A stretch of DNA of 64,000 nt from contig CAYTOK010000002.1 of the NCBI GenBank assembly GCA_964439595.1, forward strand, positions 62,001-126,000, read 5' to 3'. The notes beneath the pieces are model-generated. The model searched no databases, had not been told where the DNA came from, and saw only the letters and a program-made list of their open reading frames with translations. The DNA comes from CAIJXB01 sp964439595 (GTDB lineage: Bacteria; Chlamydiota; Chlamydiia; Chlamydiales; Rhabdochlamydiaceae). Positions 43,816-51,824 of this stretch are shown piece by piece (position 1 is the stretch's first letter; each line of letters begins with the position of its first letter). Made by a program: the position numbers and the translations under genes.

Positions 43816-44922
43816 GTGGAAGTGGAAATTAAAGTACCTGTAATGGGGGAGTCAGTTTTAGAGGCAGTTATTGGCACATTTTTGGTGCCTTCTGGGACTT
43901 ACGTAGCTTCAGGTGCTGAAGTACTAGAGCTCGAGACTGATAAAGTAAATCAAGTCCTATATGCTCCTGAGTCAGGAATTGTTACTTTTAATGTTTCTAT
44001 AGGAGATACGGTGAAAGTAGGGGAGAAAATAGGATTTATAGAGACTTCTAGTAAAGAGCCTATAAAAGAAACTCCAGTACCTAAAGAAATAAAGATTGTA
44101 GAGCAACCAAAACCCATTTCGCAAGCAGAGGGCGTTCGTAAGAACATAGATTCTTTTCTTTCTTCTTTTACTCCAGTGAAAGAAGAGGTCCCTAAGGTTG
44201 TAATACAGAATAATCTTTCTTTAGAAAATAGCACTAGAAAGAAAATGTCAACAATTAGAAAAACCATCGCCGCAAAACTGGTTGAAGTAAAAAATAAAAC
44301 GGCGATGCTAACGACGTTTAATGAAATCGATATGAGCGCTGTCATGGCTATTCGCTCCAAGGAAAAAGAAAGCTTTGAAAAGCAGTATGGCGTTAAATTG
44401 GGATTTATGTCGTTTTTTGTAAAGGCTGCAGTGCAGGCTTTAAAAGCTTACCCTATCATTAATTCTTATATTGAAGGAGATGAAATAGTCACCCTCACTA
44501 GATATGATATTGGAGTAGCTGTTTCTACAGAAAAAGGACTTCTTGTCCCTGTAATTAAAGACGCTTTACCTAAATCTTTTGGAGATATTGAAAAAGAGAT
44601 TGCAGCACAAGCTAAAAAGGCTAGAGAAGGATCAATTGCTATTGATGACCTTAAAGGAGGGAGTTTTACCATCACTAATGGAGGCGTATTTGGCTCTTTA
44701 CTGTCGACTCCTATTTTAAACCCGCCACAAAGCGCCATCTTAGGGATGCACTCGATTGTTAAACGCCCTATTGCTGTAGGAGATCAGGTAGTTATTCGTC
44801 CTATGATGTATGTAGCCCTTAGTTATGATCATAGGATCATTGATGGAAAAGAAGCTGTTCTTTTCCTTATGCATATGAAAGAGAGCTTAGAAGATCCTGC
44901 AAGAATACTTTTAGATTTATAG
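43816..44922 (+). CDS. sucB: dihydrolipoamide succinyltransferase, E2 of 2-oxoglutarate dehydrogenase
   Basis: SucB transfers succinyl groups to CoA. The GTG at 43816 has AGGAGG seven bases upstream and gives about 368 residues; the frame also opens earlier within sucA without a ribosome-binding site. The lipoyl domain begins VEIKVPVMGESVLEAVIG, with the modified Lys in ETDKVNQVL. A short linker and a reduced binding region (about 135-160) lead to the catalytic domain with FNEIDMSAVMAIR and the active site SYDHRIIDGKEAVLFL. It sits between sucA and lpdA. Confidence 0.95.
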   Translation: MEVEIKVPVMGESVLEAVIGTFLVPSGTYVASGAEVLELETDKVNQVLYAPESGIVTFNVSIGDTVKVGEKIGFIETSSKEPIKETPVPKEIKIVEQPKPISQAEGVRKNIDSFLSSFTPVKEEVPKVVIQNNLSLENSTRKKMSTIRKTIAAKLVEVKNKTAMLTTFNEIDMSAVMAIRSKEKESFEKQYGVKLGFMSFFVKAAVQALKAYPIINSYIEGDEIVTLTRYDIGVAVSTEKGLLVPVIKDALPKSFGDIEKEIAAQAKKAREGSIAIDDLKGGSFTITNGGVFGSLLSTPILNPPQSAILGMHSIVKRPIAVGDQVVIRPMMYVALSYDHRIIDGKEAVLFLMHMKESLEDPARILLDL

Positions 44923-44929
44923 GAGATTT

Positions 44930-46318
44930 ATGGAAGAAGTTTTTGATGTTGCTGTTATAGGGAGTGGCCCTGGAGGCTACGTAGCTGCTATCCGCTTAAG
45001 TCAGCTTGGCATGAAAACGGCTTGCATAGAAGAAAAAGAGGTGGGAGGCACCTGCTTGCAGGTGGGGTGCATCCCCTCTAAAACACTACTTTATAGCTCA
45101 GAGCTTATTTGGAAGATAAACCAAGAGGGCGAGCATTTAGGGATAGAAGGCTCTATTTCAGGGAACTGGAAACGTATGCAAGAGAGGAAAAAAGAGGTTA
45201 TTGGAGAGTTAGAACATGGAGTTTTAGGTCTTTTCAAAAAAAATAAAGTCACTTTAATACGAGGCTCAGCAGCTTTTACTTCACCTCACACACTTGCTAT
45301 TTCTGGGAAAGAAGAAAAAACAATCAGAGCAACCCATTTTATTATAGCGACAGGCTCTACGCCAGTAGCTTTACCTTTTTTGCCTTTTGACGAAAAGAAG
45401 GTAGTTTCTTCGACGGGAGCTCTTAGCCTGGAATCAATTCCTAACCGCCTTATAGTAGTTGGCGCCGGAGTTATTGGCGTTGAGCTTGGCTCTGTTTTTA
45501 AACGCCTTGGCTCAGATGTTCACTTTGTAGAGTTTATGGATGCCATTTGCCCTGCCGTGGAGCCTTCACTAGCTAAAGCCTTGCATGAGTCTTTAGTAAA
45601 GCAAGGGATGCGCTTTTCTCTTTCTACAAAGGTTAAAGAAGGATTTGTGAACCAAGAGGTGCATCTTACTACTGAAAGTAAAGAGGGTGTCGAAGAAAAG
45701 CTTACTGCTGATGTTGTTTTAGTATCTATTGGAAGGAAGCCCTTATTAGAAAAGCTTCAATTAGAAAAAGCTGGTGTAGTGATTGACTCCAAGGGTTTTA
45801 TTTCTGTAGATAATAACTTCAGAACAAGTCAGCCTCATATTTTGGCTATAGGAGATGTCATTGATGGACCTATGTTAGCGCATAAGGCTTCCGAAGAAGG
45901 GATTGCTGTTGCAGAGTTCCTAGCTTCTTTAAACCCCTCTTTGCAGTATATAACAATTCCTAGCATCATTTACACCTATCCTGAAGTTGCTAGTGTAGGG
46001 CTTTTTGAAGCTGAAGCAATAAAACTTGGGTTTAACTTTCATGTGGGAACCTATGCTTTTAAAAGTAATCCTAGAGCTAAATGTTCCTATGAAGAAGACG
46101 GCTTTATTAAAGTTCTTATAGATAAAAAAACGGATAGATTTTTAGGGATACATATTATAGGACCTCATGCTTCTGAGCTAATAGCAGAGCCAGCCCTTGC
46201 CCTAGGGCTTGGAATAAAGTCCATAGATGCCGGAGAAATGTGCATGGCACACCCGACTCTTAGCGAAGCATTTAAAGAAGCGGTTCTTTCCGTGCATAAA
46301 AAGGCTATTCATAAGTGA
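44930..46318 (+). CDS. lpdA: dihydrolipoamide dehydrogenase
   Basis: This is the E3 flavoenzyme that reoxidises lipoamide for both the 2-oxoglutarate and probably the pyruvate complex. It has 462 residues. The FAD site DVAVIGSGPGGYVAAIR, the redox disulfide GGTCLQVGCIPSKTLL, the NAD site IVVGAGVIGVELGSVF, ILAIGDVIDGPMLAHKA and the C-terminal active site His-Glu pair (CMAHPTLSEAFKEA) are all present. It starts 7 bp after sucB. A terminator follows at 46350. Confidence 0.97.
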   Translation: MEEVFDVAVIGSGPGGYVAAIRLSQLGMKTACIEEKEVGGTCLQVGCIPSKTLLYSSELIWKINQEGEHLGIEGSISGNWKRMQERKKEVIGELEHGVLGLFKKNKVTLIRGSAAFTSPHTLAISGKEEKTIRATHFIIATGSTPVALPFLPFDEKKVVSSTGALSLESIPNRLIVVGAGVIGVELGSVFKRLGSDVHFVEFMDAICPAVEPSLAKALHESLVKQGMRFSLSTKVKEGFVNQEVHLTTESKEGVEEKLTADVVLVSIGRKPLLEKLQLEKAGVVIDSKGFISVDNNFRTSQPHILAIGDVIDGPMLAHKASEEGIAVAEFLASLNPSLQYITIPSIIYTYPEVASVGLFEAEAIKLGFNFHVGTYAFKSNPRAKCSYEEDGFIKVLIDKKTDRFLGIHIIGPHASELIAEPALALGLGIKSIDAGEMCMAHPTLSEAFKEAVLSVHKKAIHK

Positions 46319-46349
46319 ACCTTTTTTTATTTTGAAAAGCAATACCTAA

Positions 46350-46377
46350 AGCAAAGAGACTTTGCTAAGTTGTTTTT
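46350..46377 (+). terminator. rho-independent terminator of sucA-sucB-lpdA
   Basis: AGCAAAG (46350-46356) and CTTTGCT (46360-46366) form a 7-bp stem with a 3-base loop and are followed by AAGTTGTTTTT. It lies 31 bp after the lpdA stop and before the convergent gene that stops at 46392. Confidence 0.65.
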
Positions 46378-46391
46378 GATGCTAATAAATA

Positions 46392-46697
46392 TTAGGCTTC
46401 TTTTACTAGCTCTTTATAAAGTAACCCTGCAGAGTTTTGAATAGTTGACAGGCTAAAGGGGTCGTTTCTACAAAGAGTTTTAATTTTATGAATAGACTGT
46501 CTTAGCTCTTCAGGTAAGGTGGTAAGGTCAAGTTCCATAGACGCGAAGTACTTAAGGTTTTCTAGGCTTTCAGCGCTCCCTGAGTTACTAGCTTCTAGAA
46601 TATTTAAAGCCCAAATTATAATAGCTTGGTTTGGGGAGGGGGGGAATGTAGGAGATAGAATTCCTGTATCTTGTCTAGCTCTTTCTGATGGTATCAT
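46392..46697 (-). CDS. unknown small protein partner of the kinase-like gene
   Basis: This is a 101-residue, mostly helical and acidic protein with no recognised family. Its ATG forms an ATGA overlap with the stop codon of the kinase-like gene upstream, so the two are almost certainly co-translated and may form a complex. No signal peptide or membrane segment is seen. The segment LTTLPEELRQSIHKIKTLCR suggests an amphipathic helix. Function is unknown; a chaperone, antidote or specificity subunit are open possibilities. Confidence 0.65.
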   Translation of the reverse strand: MIPSERARQDTGILSPTFPPSPNQAIIIWALNILEASNSGSAESLENLKYFASMELDLTTLPEELRQSIHKIKTLCRNDPFSLSTIQNSAGLLYKELVKEA

Positions 46698-48136
46698 GGA
46701 ATGTCCCTATGGTTTTGTAAGATTTTAATGCGCTCTAATACGGCATCACATAGGTTTGCGCTGTCGTATTTTTCTGTAATTGCACCTATTTTTCTTGTAA
46801 ATTCTTCACTATCTACTTTTGTTAAAATACGCATTTTTGCTGCGTGCAATCCTAAGGCGAGAGATTGTCTCGTTTCTGGTGTATTTATGTCATCTAGAAA
46901 AGGTTTAAATTTTTCCTGTTCAATTTCCCTTTCGTCTTCACTTAGCTCTTTGCTCTCAAAATAAGGAGAGAATTCGTCTGTTATGGCAAGGGAAAGAGAG
47001 GAAATTATGGTGTCTATAGCTAATTCAGCCCAGTCGGGTGAACCTAGTACGGAATCTACAAAGTCGTTATATTGGGGGTAGTCTGATCCGCAGGTGCTAT
47101 TGCGAACGTAGGCTTCATTGTCGATTGCATAGACAGTAAGTGATCCTGTTTCGCTACTTGGGTAGTCTATTAGTAAATTCCCTATATTAGCGGGGGTAAA
47201 TGAGTCGAAGGTTGCTCTTGCAGGATCTCCTCTTCGTGGGTAAGAAACAGCAAATAAACGATCTGTATTTCCAAGGAGCAAGTCACCTAAGAAAATTTCT
47301 CCTAGTGTAGCATATATTTTCTCTTTGCTAACGGGGTCTTTTGCTAGCTCTATCCATTTATTGGCTGCAAAATCTCCTAAATTTGCTCCAGGAGCCAGTT
47401 GAGAGATCATTATATCGGTTGCATTTAGTTCTTTTTTAGTGTGGATTTCTCGGATAAAATGTAGATTGCCCTGAATAACAGATTGAAATCCAGTTAGGCT
47501 TTTAGGAGGAAAAGATCCGCCTAAAATGGTATTTGTTGCAAAGTTGATTATGGAAGCTTCAGGGACCTGGGTATCTGTAAAAATCAGTTTTAAAACATCT
47601 CCCGAGGCTACTTCTGAATTAGATGTCCACTTTAGGACGCAGTCTTCAGCCCAAGCTTTTTCTTCCTTATTTTTAGCTCGGACACTGTGTAGAAGTAAAA
47701 CGCCATCATTACCGACAAAAGACTCCTGTATGGAAGAAAATTGTGCTGAAAAAAAGTCTTTGGCAAGCAGGGCTGTTTTTTCATCGAGTGCTTCTGGGCC
47801 TTCGGATAGTCTTTTTTCACAAACCCTGGATAGGTTACTAGGAAGCTGCTCTAAGAATAGACTTGCTGGAATGCGCTCTTCATAAAGATGGGAAACAAGA
47901 GAGGCTATTTCCGCCTGTTTTAGCGCTGCATTTTCTCTACTTGAGTAGGACCAAATAAAACGAGAAGCCTTATCTGGATTGAATCGGAGCGCGTGAAATT
48001 CCTTAGCTTCTTTTCGATAAATTGTAAGTGGTAAGAATTGATGAAGGGCTGCCATCCTAGATGTTTTAGAAGACCAGTTAGCGAGATCTTCTGGTTCTTT
48101 AAGCCATGCAGGGGATTTTATTGTTGTTTCTATCAT
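46694..48136 (-). CDS. actin-fragmin-kinase-like protein kinase fold
   Basis: From the ATG at 48136, after AGAGGTG, this is a protein of about 480 residues. Motifs follow those of the actin-fragmin kinase catalytic family. These are a nucleotide-binding lysine candidate in CVLKWTSNSE (about 169), a hinge-like ISQLAPGANLGDF near 245-255, the catalytic loop GDLLLGNTDRLF near 284-295 with an Asn-x-Asp-Arg core, NIGNLLIDY near 318, and a metal-binding AIDNEAY near 338. The N-terminal 130 residues are unlike anything I know. Phosphorylation of a host protein is inferred from the fold. AT-rich DNA with two TACAATTAAT copies lies upstream. Confidence 0.6.
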   Translation of the reverse strand: MIETTIKSPAWLKEPEDLANWSSKTSRMAALHQFLPLTIYRKEAKEFHALRFNPDKASRFIWSYSSRENAALKQAEIASLVSHLYEERIPASLFLEQLPSNLSRVCEKRLSEGPEALDEKTALLAKDFFSAQFSSIQESFVGNDGVLLLHSVRAKNKEEKAWAEDCVLKWTSNSEVASGDVLKLIFTDTQVPEASIINFATNTILGGSFPPKSLTGFQSVIQGNLHFIREIHTKKELNATDIMISQLAPGANLGDFAANKWIELAKDPVSKEKIYATLGEIFLGDLLLGNTDRLFAVSYPRRGDPARATFDSFTPANIGNLLIDYPSSETGSLTVYAIDNEAYVRNSTCGSDYPQYNDFVDSVLGSPDWAELAIDTIISSLSLAITDEFSPYFESKELSEDEREIEQEKFKPFLDDINTPETRQSLALGLHAAKMRILTKVDSEEFTRKIGAITEKYDSANLCDAVLERIKILQNHRDIP

Positions 48137-48325
48137 AGCACCTCTTTTTATAAACAATTATACAATTAATTGATTATTATTACAATTAATATAAATAAAA
48201 AATATTTACATTAATTTATTAAGGTGCTTACCTTGTTTTGGCTTTAGTACTTAGGAAAGAGGCTATCTGGGCACTTTTACTTACAGGCCCTAGACTACAG
48301 GTAAGAGATTGGTAAGAAGGAGTGA

Positions 48326-48667
48326 TTATTTAAATATAAAATATACAGCGCCAGCAAGACAAAGGCCAGCCCATAAGTAGTTTAGTGTTATGGGATGCTT
48401 CATGAAGAAGAAGGCAAAAGGAACAAATACAGCAAGAGTGATCACTTCTTGTATGATTTTTAGCTGCACAAGAGAGTAAGTGTTGCTGTAAAATCCTAGG
48501 CGGTTAGCTGGAACTTGTAGGCAATATTCAAAAAAAGCAATTCCCCAGCTGATGAGTATCGCAACCCAAAGAGGTTTGGATCCTAAATCCCGTAAGTGTC
48601 CATACCAGGCAAAGGTCATGGCTATATTAGAAAAGATAAGAAGTATAAGAGGGGAGACGTAGTTCAT
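48326..48667 (-). CDS. DUF486 family small membrane protein
   Basis: This is a 113-residue protein with four membrane helices. The pattern WYGHLRDLGSKPLWVAILISWGIAFFEYCLQVPANR and LKIIQEVITLAVFVPFA is that of the DUF486/DMT-like family, whose transport substrate is not known. Its start codon directly follows the stop of the cysteine desulfurase gene with a one-base overlap, so the two are cotranscribed. The gap 48158-48325 upstream of the next gene holds no recognised feature beyond AT-rich sequence. Confidence 0.85.
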   Translation of the reverse strand: MNYVSPLILLIFSNIAMTFAWYGHLRDLGSKPLWVAILISWGIAFFEYCLQVPANRLGFYSNTYSLVQLKIIQEVITLAVFVPFAFFFMKHPITLNYLWAGLCLAGAVYFIFK

Positions 48668-49785
48668 TATTTTTTTAGATTAGGGATTAATTTGGTTAGT
48701 ATAGCGAGTGTATAGTCGATTTCTTCTTTAGTGGTAAACCTACTTAAGCTAAATCGAATAGAAGATTTCACACGGTTAGCTGGTAAGCCCATTTGTGTTA
48801 AAATACGGGAAGGCTCTAAAGCTCCTGAGCTACAAGCTGATCCATGACTTGCCAAGATTCCGTGTAGATCTAGTTGTATGAGGAGTGTTTCTCCATCGAT
48901 CCCGATGAAGGCTAAATTAGAAACATTAGAAACCCTTTCTACAGAGCCGCCGTTAATTTCTATAAAAGGAAAGGTGTCTATAAGGTTTTTTTCGAAGTAG
49001 TTTTTCAGCTCTTTTATCGAAGGGGAGATTTCTTTGATAAGCTCTATAGCTTTAGCAAGTCCAATGATACCAGGTAGGTTTTCTGTACCAGACCTAAATC
49101 CATATTCTTGCCCTCCTCCAAGCAAGAGAGGGCGTATTTTTGTGGAAGATCGCAGGAAAATAAAGCCGACACCTTTGGGTCCATGGAATTTATGGGCGGA
49201 AAAAGCCATAGCTGTAACGCCTAAAGGGATTTCTAGCTGCTCTTTTCCTAAAAGAGCGACTCCATCAATAAAAAGGGGGATTTGGTATTTTAAGGCTATT
49301 TGGCTAAGTCCTTCTAGATCTTGTTTTACTCCGGTTTCGCCATTTACTGAACTAAATGCAAGAAGCTTAGTATGCGGGGTGATAGCATTTATAACAGCAT
49401 CTAAGGGGACCTTTCCAGAGTGACCTACTTGTAAAAATGTTACGTCGACTCCTTTGCTTTGTAAGTCTAGTAAGGGCTTTTCTAAGGAGGCATGCTCTAT
49501 GTTGGAAGAGATAACATGACAAGGGCCTGGGGATCTAAAAAATCCTTGAATAAGAAGGTTTAACCCTTCGGTTCCTGAAGAGGTGAAAATAATTTCTTTT
49601 GGTTTAACTTTGCAGTAGGATGCAATAATTTCACGGGCTTGCATAAGCCTGCTTTTTGCTTCCCTACCTAGAAAATGTTGCGAAGAGGGGTTAGAAGGAG
49701 GAGCTTCAAGCTCATTTAGCATAGCAGATATGACAAGGGGATCTATCTTTGTGGTAGCGTTACTATCTAGATAAATTTTTTGCAT
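48667..49785 (-). CDS. nifS: cysteine desulfurase
   Basis: This PLP enzyme releases sulfur from cysteine for Fe-S clusters and other thio-cofactors. It has 372 residues. The N-terminal YLDSNATTKIDPLV, the PLP lysine in AFSAHKFHGPKGVGF near residue 200 and the mobile active-site cysteine in HGSACSSGALEPSR near 320 are intact. Features place it in the NifS/IscS group. It overlaps the PP2C gene by 23 bp, and Chlamydia has the same pair. No scaffold protein gene lies adjacent. Confidence 0.94.
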   Translation of the reverse strand: MQKIYLDSNATTKIDPLVISAMLNELEAPPSNPSSQHFLGREAKSRLMQAREIIASYCKVKPKEIIFTSSGTEGLNLLIQGFFRSPGPCHVISSNIEHASLEKPLLDLQSKGVDVTFLQVGHSGKVPLDAVINAITPHTKLLAFSSVNGETGVKQDLEGLSQIALKYQIPLFIDGVALLGKEQLEIPLGVTAMAFSAHKFHGPKGVGFIFLRSSTKIRPLLLGGGQEYGFRSGTENLPGIIGLAKAIELIKEISPSIKELKNYFEKNLIDTFPFIEINGGSVERVSNVSNLAFIGIDGETLLIQLDLHGILASHGSACSSGALEPSRILTQMGLPANRVKSSIRFSLSRFTTKEEIDYTLAILTKLIPNLKK

Positions 49786-50506
49786 TATTCAGAACCCTAA
49801 TCATAAGGATAGTGATGTTATCGCCACCCCCTTTTGCTTTAGCATGTTCTATCATGTGGGTAGAGGCTGATTTAATGCAAGTATGTTTGTTTAGTATAGT
49901 AGAAATTTCTTCATCTGATACGTAGTCTGTAAGTCCATCGCTGCAAAGAAAATAGATATCTCCCGGTAGAACAGAAGTCGTATTGATTTCCGGTTCTACA
50001 AGGGGGTTTGTTCCTATAGCCCTTGTAATTATATGTTTTCCTATCTGGTGAGTTGCATTTTTTGTGTCTTCAGACGGGGAGTGGTCTTGTGTAATTTTAG
50101 AGAGTCCTTCTCTAAAACGGTAAATCCGGCTATCTCCAACATGGGCATAGATGAGGGCTTCTTGATGAAGTAAAAGACAGCAAAGAGTTGTTCCCATACC
50201 GTAAAATTCTTTTTTTTGTTCGGAAAGCTGGTGGACCCAACTATTGGCATTTAAAATTGCTTTACGGAGGAATTCAGGGAGACTTGGGGAGTCTGCTGTT
50301 TTGTCTTCTGAAGAAAATCTTTGACAGATAGATGTAGAAAGATGGTGAACAGCTTCTTTAGCTGCAATTTCTCCTGCATTATGCCCGCCCATCCCATCGG
50401 CTAAGACAAAAAAACGATGGATGGGGATTTCATGAAAGACATCCTCATTGTTTTCTCTTGCCAATCCTAGATCAGAAATACCAAAACTTTCTATGTCGTA
50501 AGACAT
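49763..50506 (-). CDS. PP2C-family serine/threonine protein phosphatase
   Basis: This is a 247-residue metal-dependent phosphatase. It has the metal-binding aspartates in FVLADGMGGHNAGE (about 33-46), YAHVGDSRIYRF, FLCSDGLTDYVSDEEI and GGGDNITILMI. SDLGLARENNEDVF at the N-terminus is also diagnostic. No membrane segment is present. It would reverse Hanks-type kinase phosphorylation in the cytoplasm. The ATG at 50506 starts the short run PP2C, nifS and the DUF486 gene. Confidence 0.94.
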   Translation of the reverse strand: MSYDIESFGISDLGLARENNEDVFHEIPIHRFFVLADGMGGHNAGEIAAKEAVHHLSTSICQRFSSEDKTADSPSLPEFLRKAILNANSWVHQLSEQKKEFYGMGTTLCCLLLHQEALIYAHVGDSRIYRFREGLSKITQDHSPSEDTKNATHQIGKHIITRAIGTNPLVEPEINTTSVLPGDIYFLCSDGLTDYVSDEEISTILNKHTCIKSASTHMIEHAKAKGGGDNITILMIRVLNNAKNLSR

Positions 50507-50566
50507 TGCGCATCCCTTGTATTCAAAGTGGTTGTCCTAAGAAAAGCATAAAATGTGAATTTAAGT

Positions 50567-51745
50567 CTATATAGGATTCGCTAATTTACCTAAAAAAAGT
50601 GTTAGTCCAGAATTTAAGTCTACAACGCCAAAGAGGAACGGGTGGTCTGCTATAAAATCGAAGGTAATCTTGGGTTTTGGCTTAATGCAGGTTACTCCCA
50701 TAGAAATTCCTGTTGCTGCAGCTGCGATTACACCATCTTCATCACAAGAAAAAACCGCTTCATGCACTATTTGAGTTATTTCTAACCCAGTTTCTTCTGT
50801 AATATCAGAAAAATTAGCCCCTTGTGCGAACGCTTTTCCCATACCGAGTTTTTGTAATATTTCTTTAGGTAATATTCTATTTTTTAGTTTGAAGCGGGGG
50901 ATTTTCACGGAAACTTCCGCGTTCTCTGTTGCGCCTAAAAGCTCTTGTATAGAGTCTCCTGTGAGAAAACCTTCTAGTGTTGCTAAATCCCCTTTAGGTA
51001 ATAAAAAAAAAGTAGCTAAAGCCAAATTATCTTTGGATTTAAACGGCATAACTAGCAGTTGGAGATCTTCATTTTCAAAGTAGGGAAACACGCTTGTTTG
51101 GTTCATCATGTCAACTTGCGTGGCTTCTCCCGCTTTTTTATAAAAAGGATTTTTTTTTGTATTAGCTTTACTAAAGGGTTTTTGCCACTGAGCTTTAAGG
51201 TAGATAGCATTTGTAAGAACTAGCTTAGTATCTCTATCTAGGTCTCCAGGATTAAATAGTTTCTCAATCTGACCATTTGTTTCTCTATCAACCCAGGAGT
51301 TGATAGTATTTGTGCTATTTATCGTATTATAAAAATCTAATTCACGAGCCTCGATTTCCCATCCAGAGGTTAATGCATTGGTATAGTTCATTTTTAGTGT
51401 TAGTTTTTTTTGTACCCAAATGGAATTAGCTATATGTAAAGAAGGGGAATATAGAGAGTTTTTTACTGCATTTGTAGCCTGAATAAGTTCAAGGTTGTCC
51501 AACGTTAAATGCAAAGCATTTTGCATTTCTATTCTGGTATCGGCTTTTGCTCCGACATAGGCCATTGTAAGGCAAGAAAAAAGGGAGTAAGGAGAAAAAA
51601 TACAATCTTCGGTAGAAGAGCTATTATAAAAAGAAAAGGCGAAACTGTTCATATTGCTAATTAAGGTTTCTTCCGAAGTCTCTGCTTTGAGAAGGGGTGT
51701 GCAAAATAAAAATAGAGACATTAAAATATTGATTGTTTTTTTCAT
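50567..51745 (-). CDS. secreted serpin
   Basis: From the ATG at 51745 this is a protein of about 392 residues with a signal peptide (KKTINILMSLFLFCTPLLKA); the earlier start lacks one. The serpin fold is clear: FSPYSLFSCLTMAYVGAKADT, LVLTNAIYLKAQW, VKIPRFKLKNR and the C-terminal DHPFLFGVVDLNSGLTLFLGKL. The reactive-loop hinge reads DEDGVIAAAATG, with the run of alanines needed for loop insertion, so it may be an inhibitor. P14 is Val instead of the usual Thr or Ser. The scissile bond is probably near GVTC. It would act in the periplasm or outside the cell. Confidence 0.93.
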   Translation of the reverse strand: MKKTINILMSLFLFCTPLLKAETSEETLISNMNSFAFSFYNSSSTEDCIFSPYSLFSCLTMAYVGAKADTRIEMQNALHLTLDNLELIQATNAVKNSLYSPSLHIANSIWVQKKLTLKMNYTNALTSGWEIEARELDFYNTINSTNTINSWVDRETNGQIEKLFNPGDLDRDTKLVLTNAIYLKAQWQKPFSKANTKKNPFYKKAGEATQVDMMNQTSVFPYFENEDLQLLVMPFKSKDNLALATFFLLPKGDLATLEGFLTGDSIQELLGATENAEVSVKIPRFKLKNRILPKEILQKLGMGKAFAQGANFSDITEETGLEITQIVHEAVFSCDEDGVIAAAATGISMGVTCIKPKPKITFDFIADHPFLFGVVDLNSGLTLFLGKLANPI

Positions 51746-51824
51746 AAAAACTCGAATGTTAATTTGTGTATTGTAATAAGTCTTGCATGGAAAATTAATT
51801 TCACGCAAGACCTTTATTTTACAA

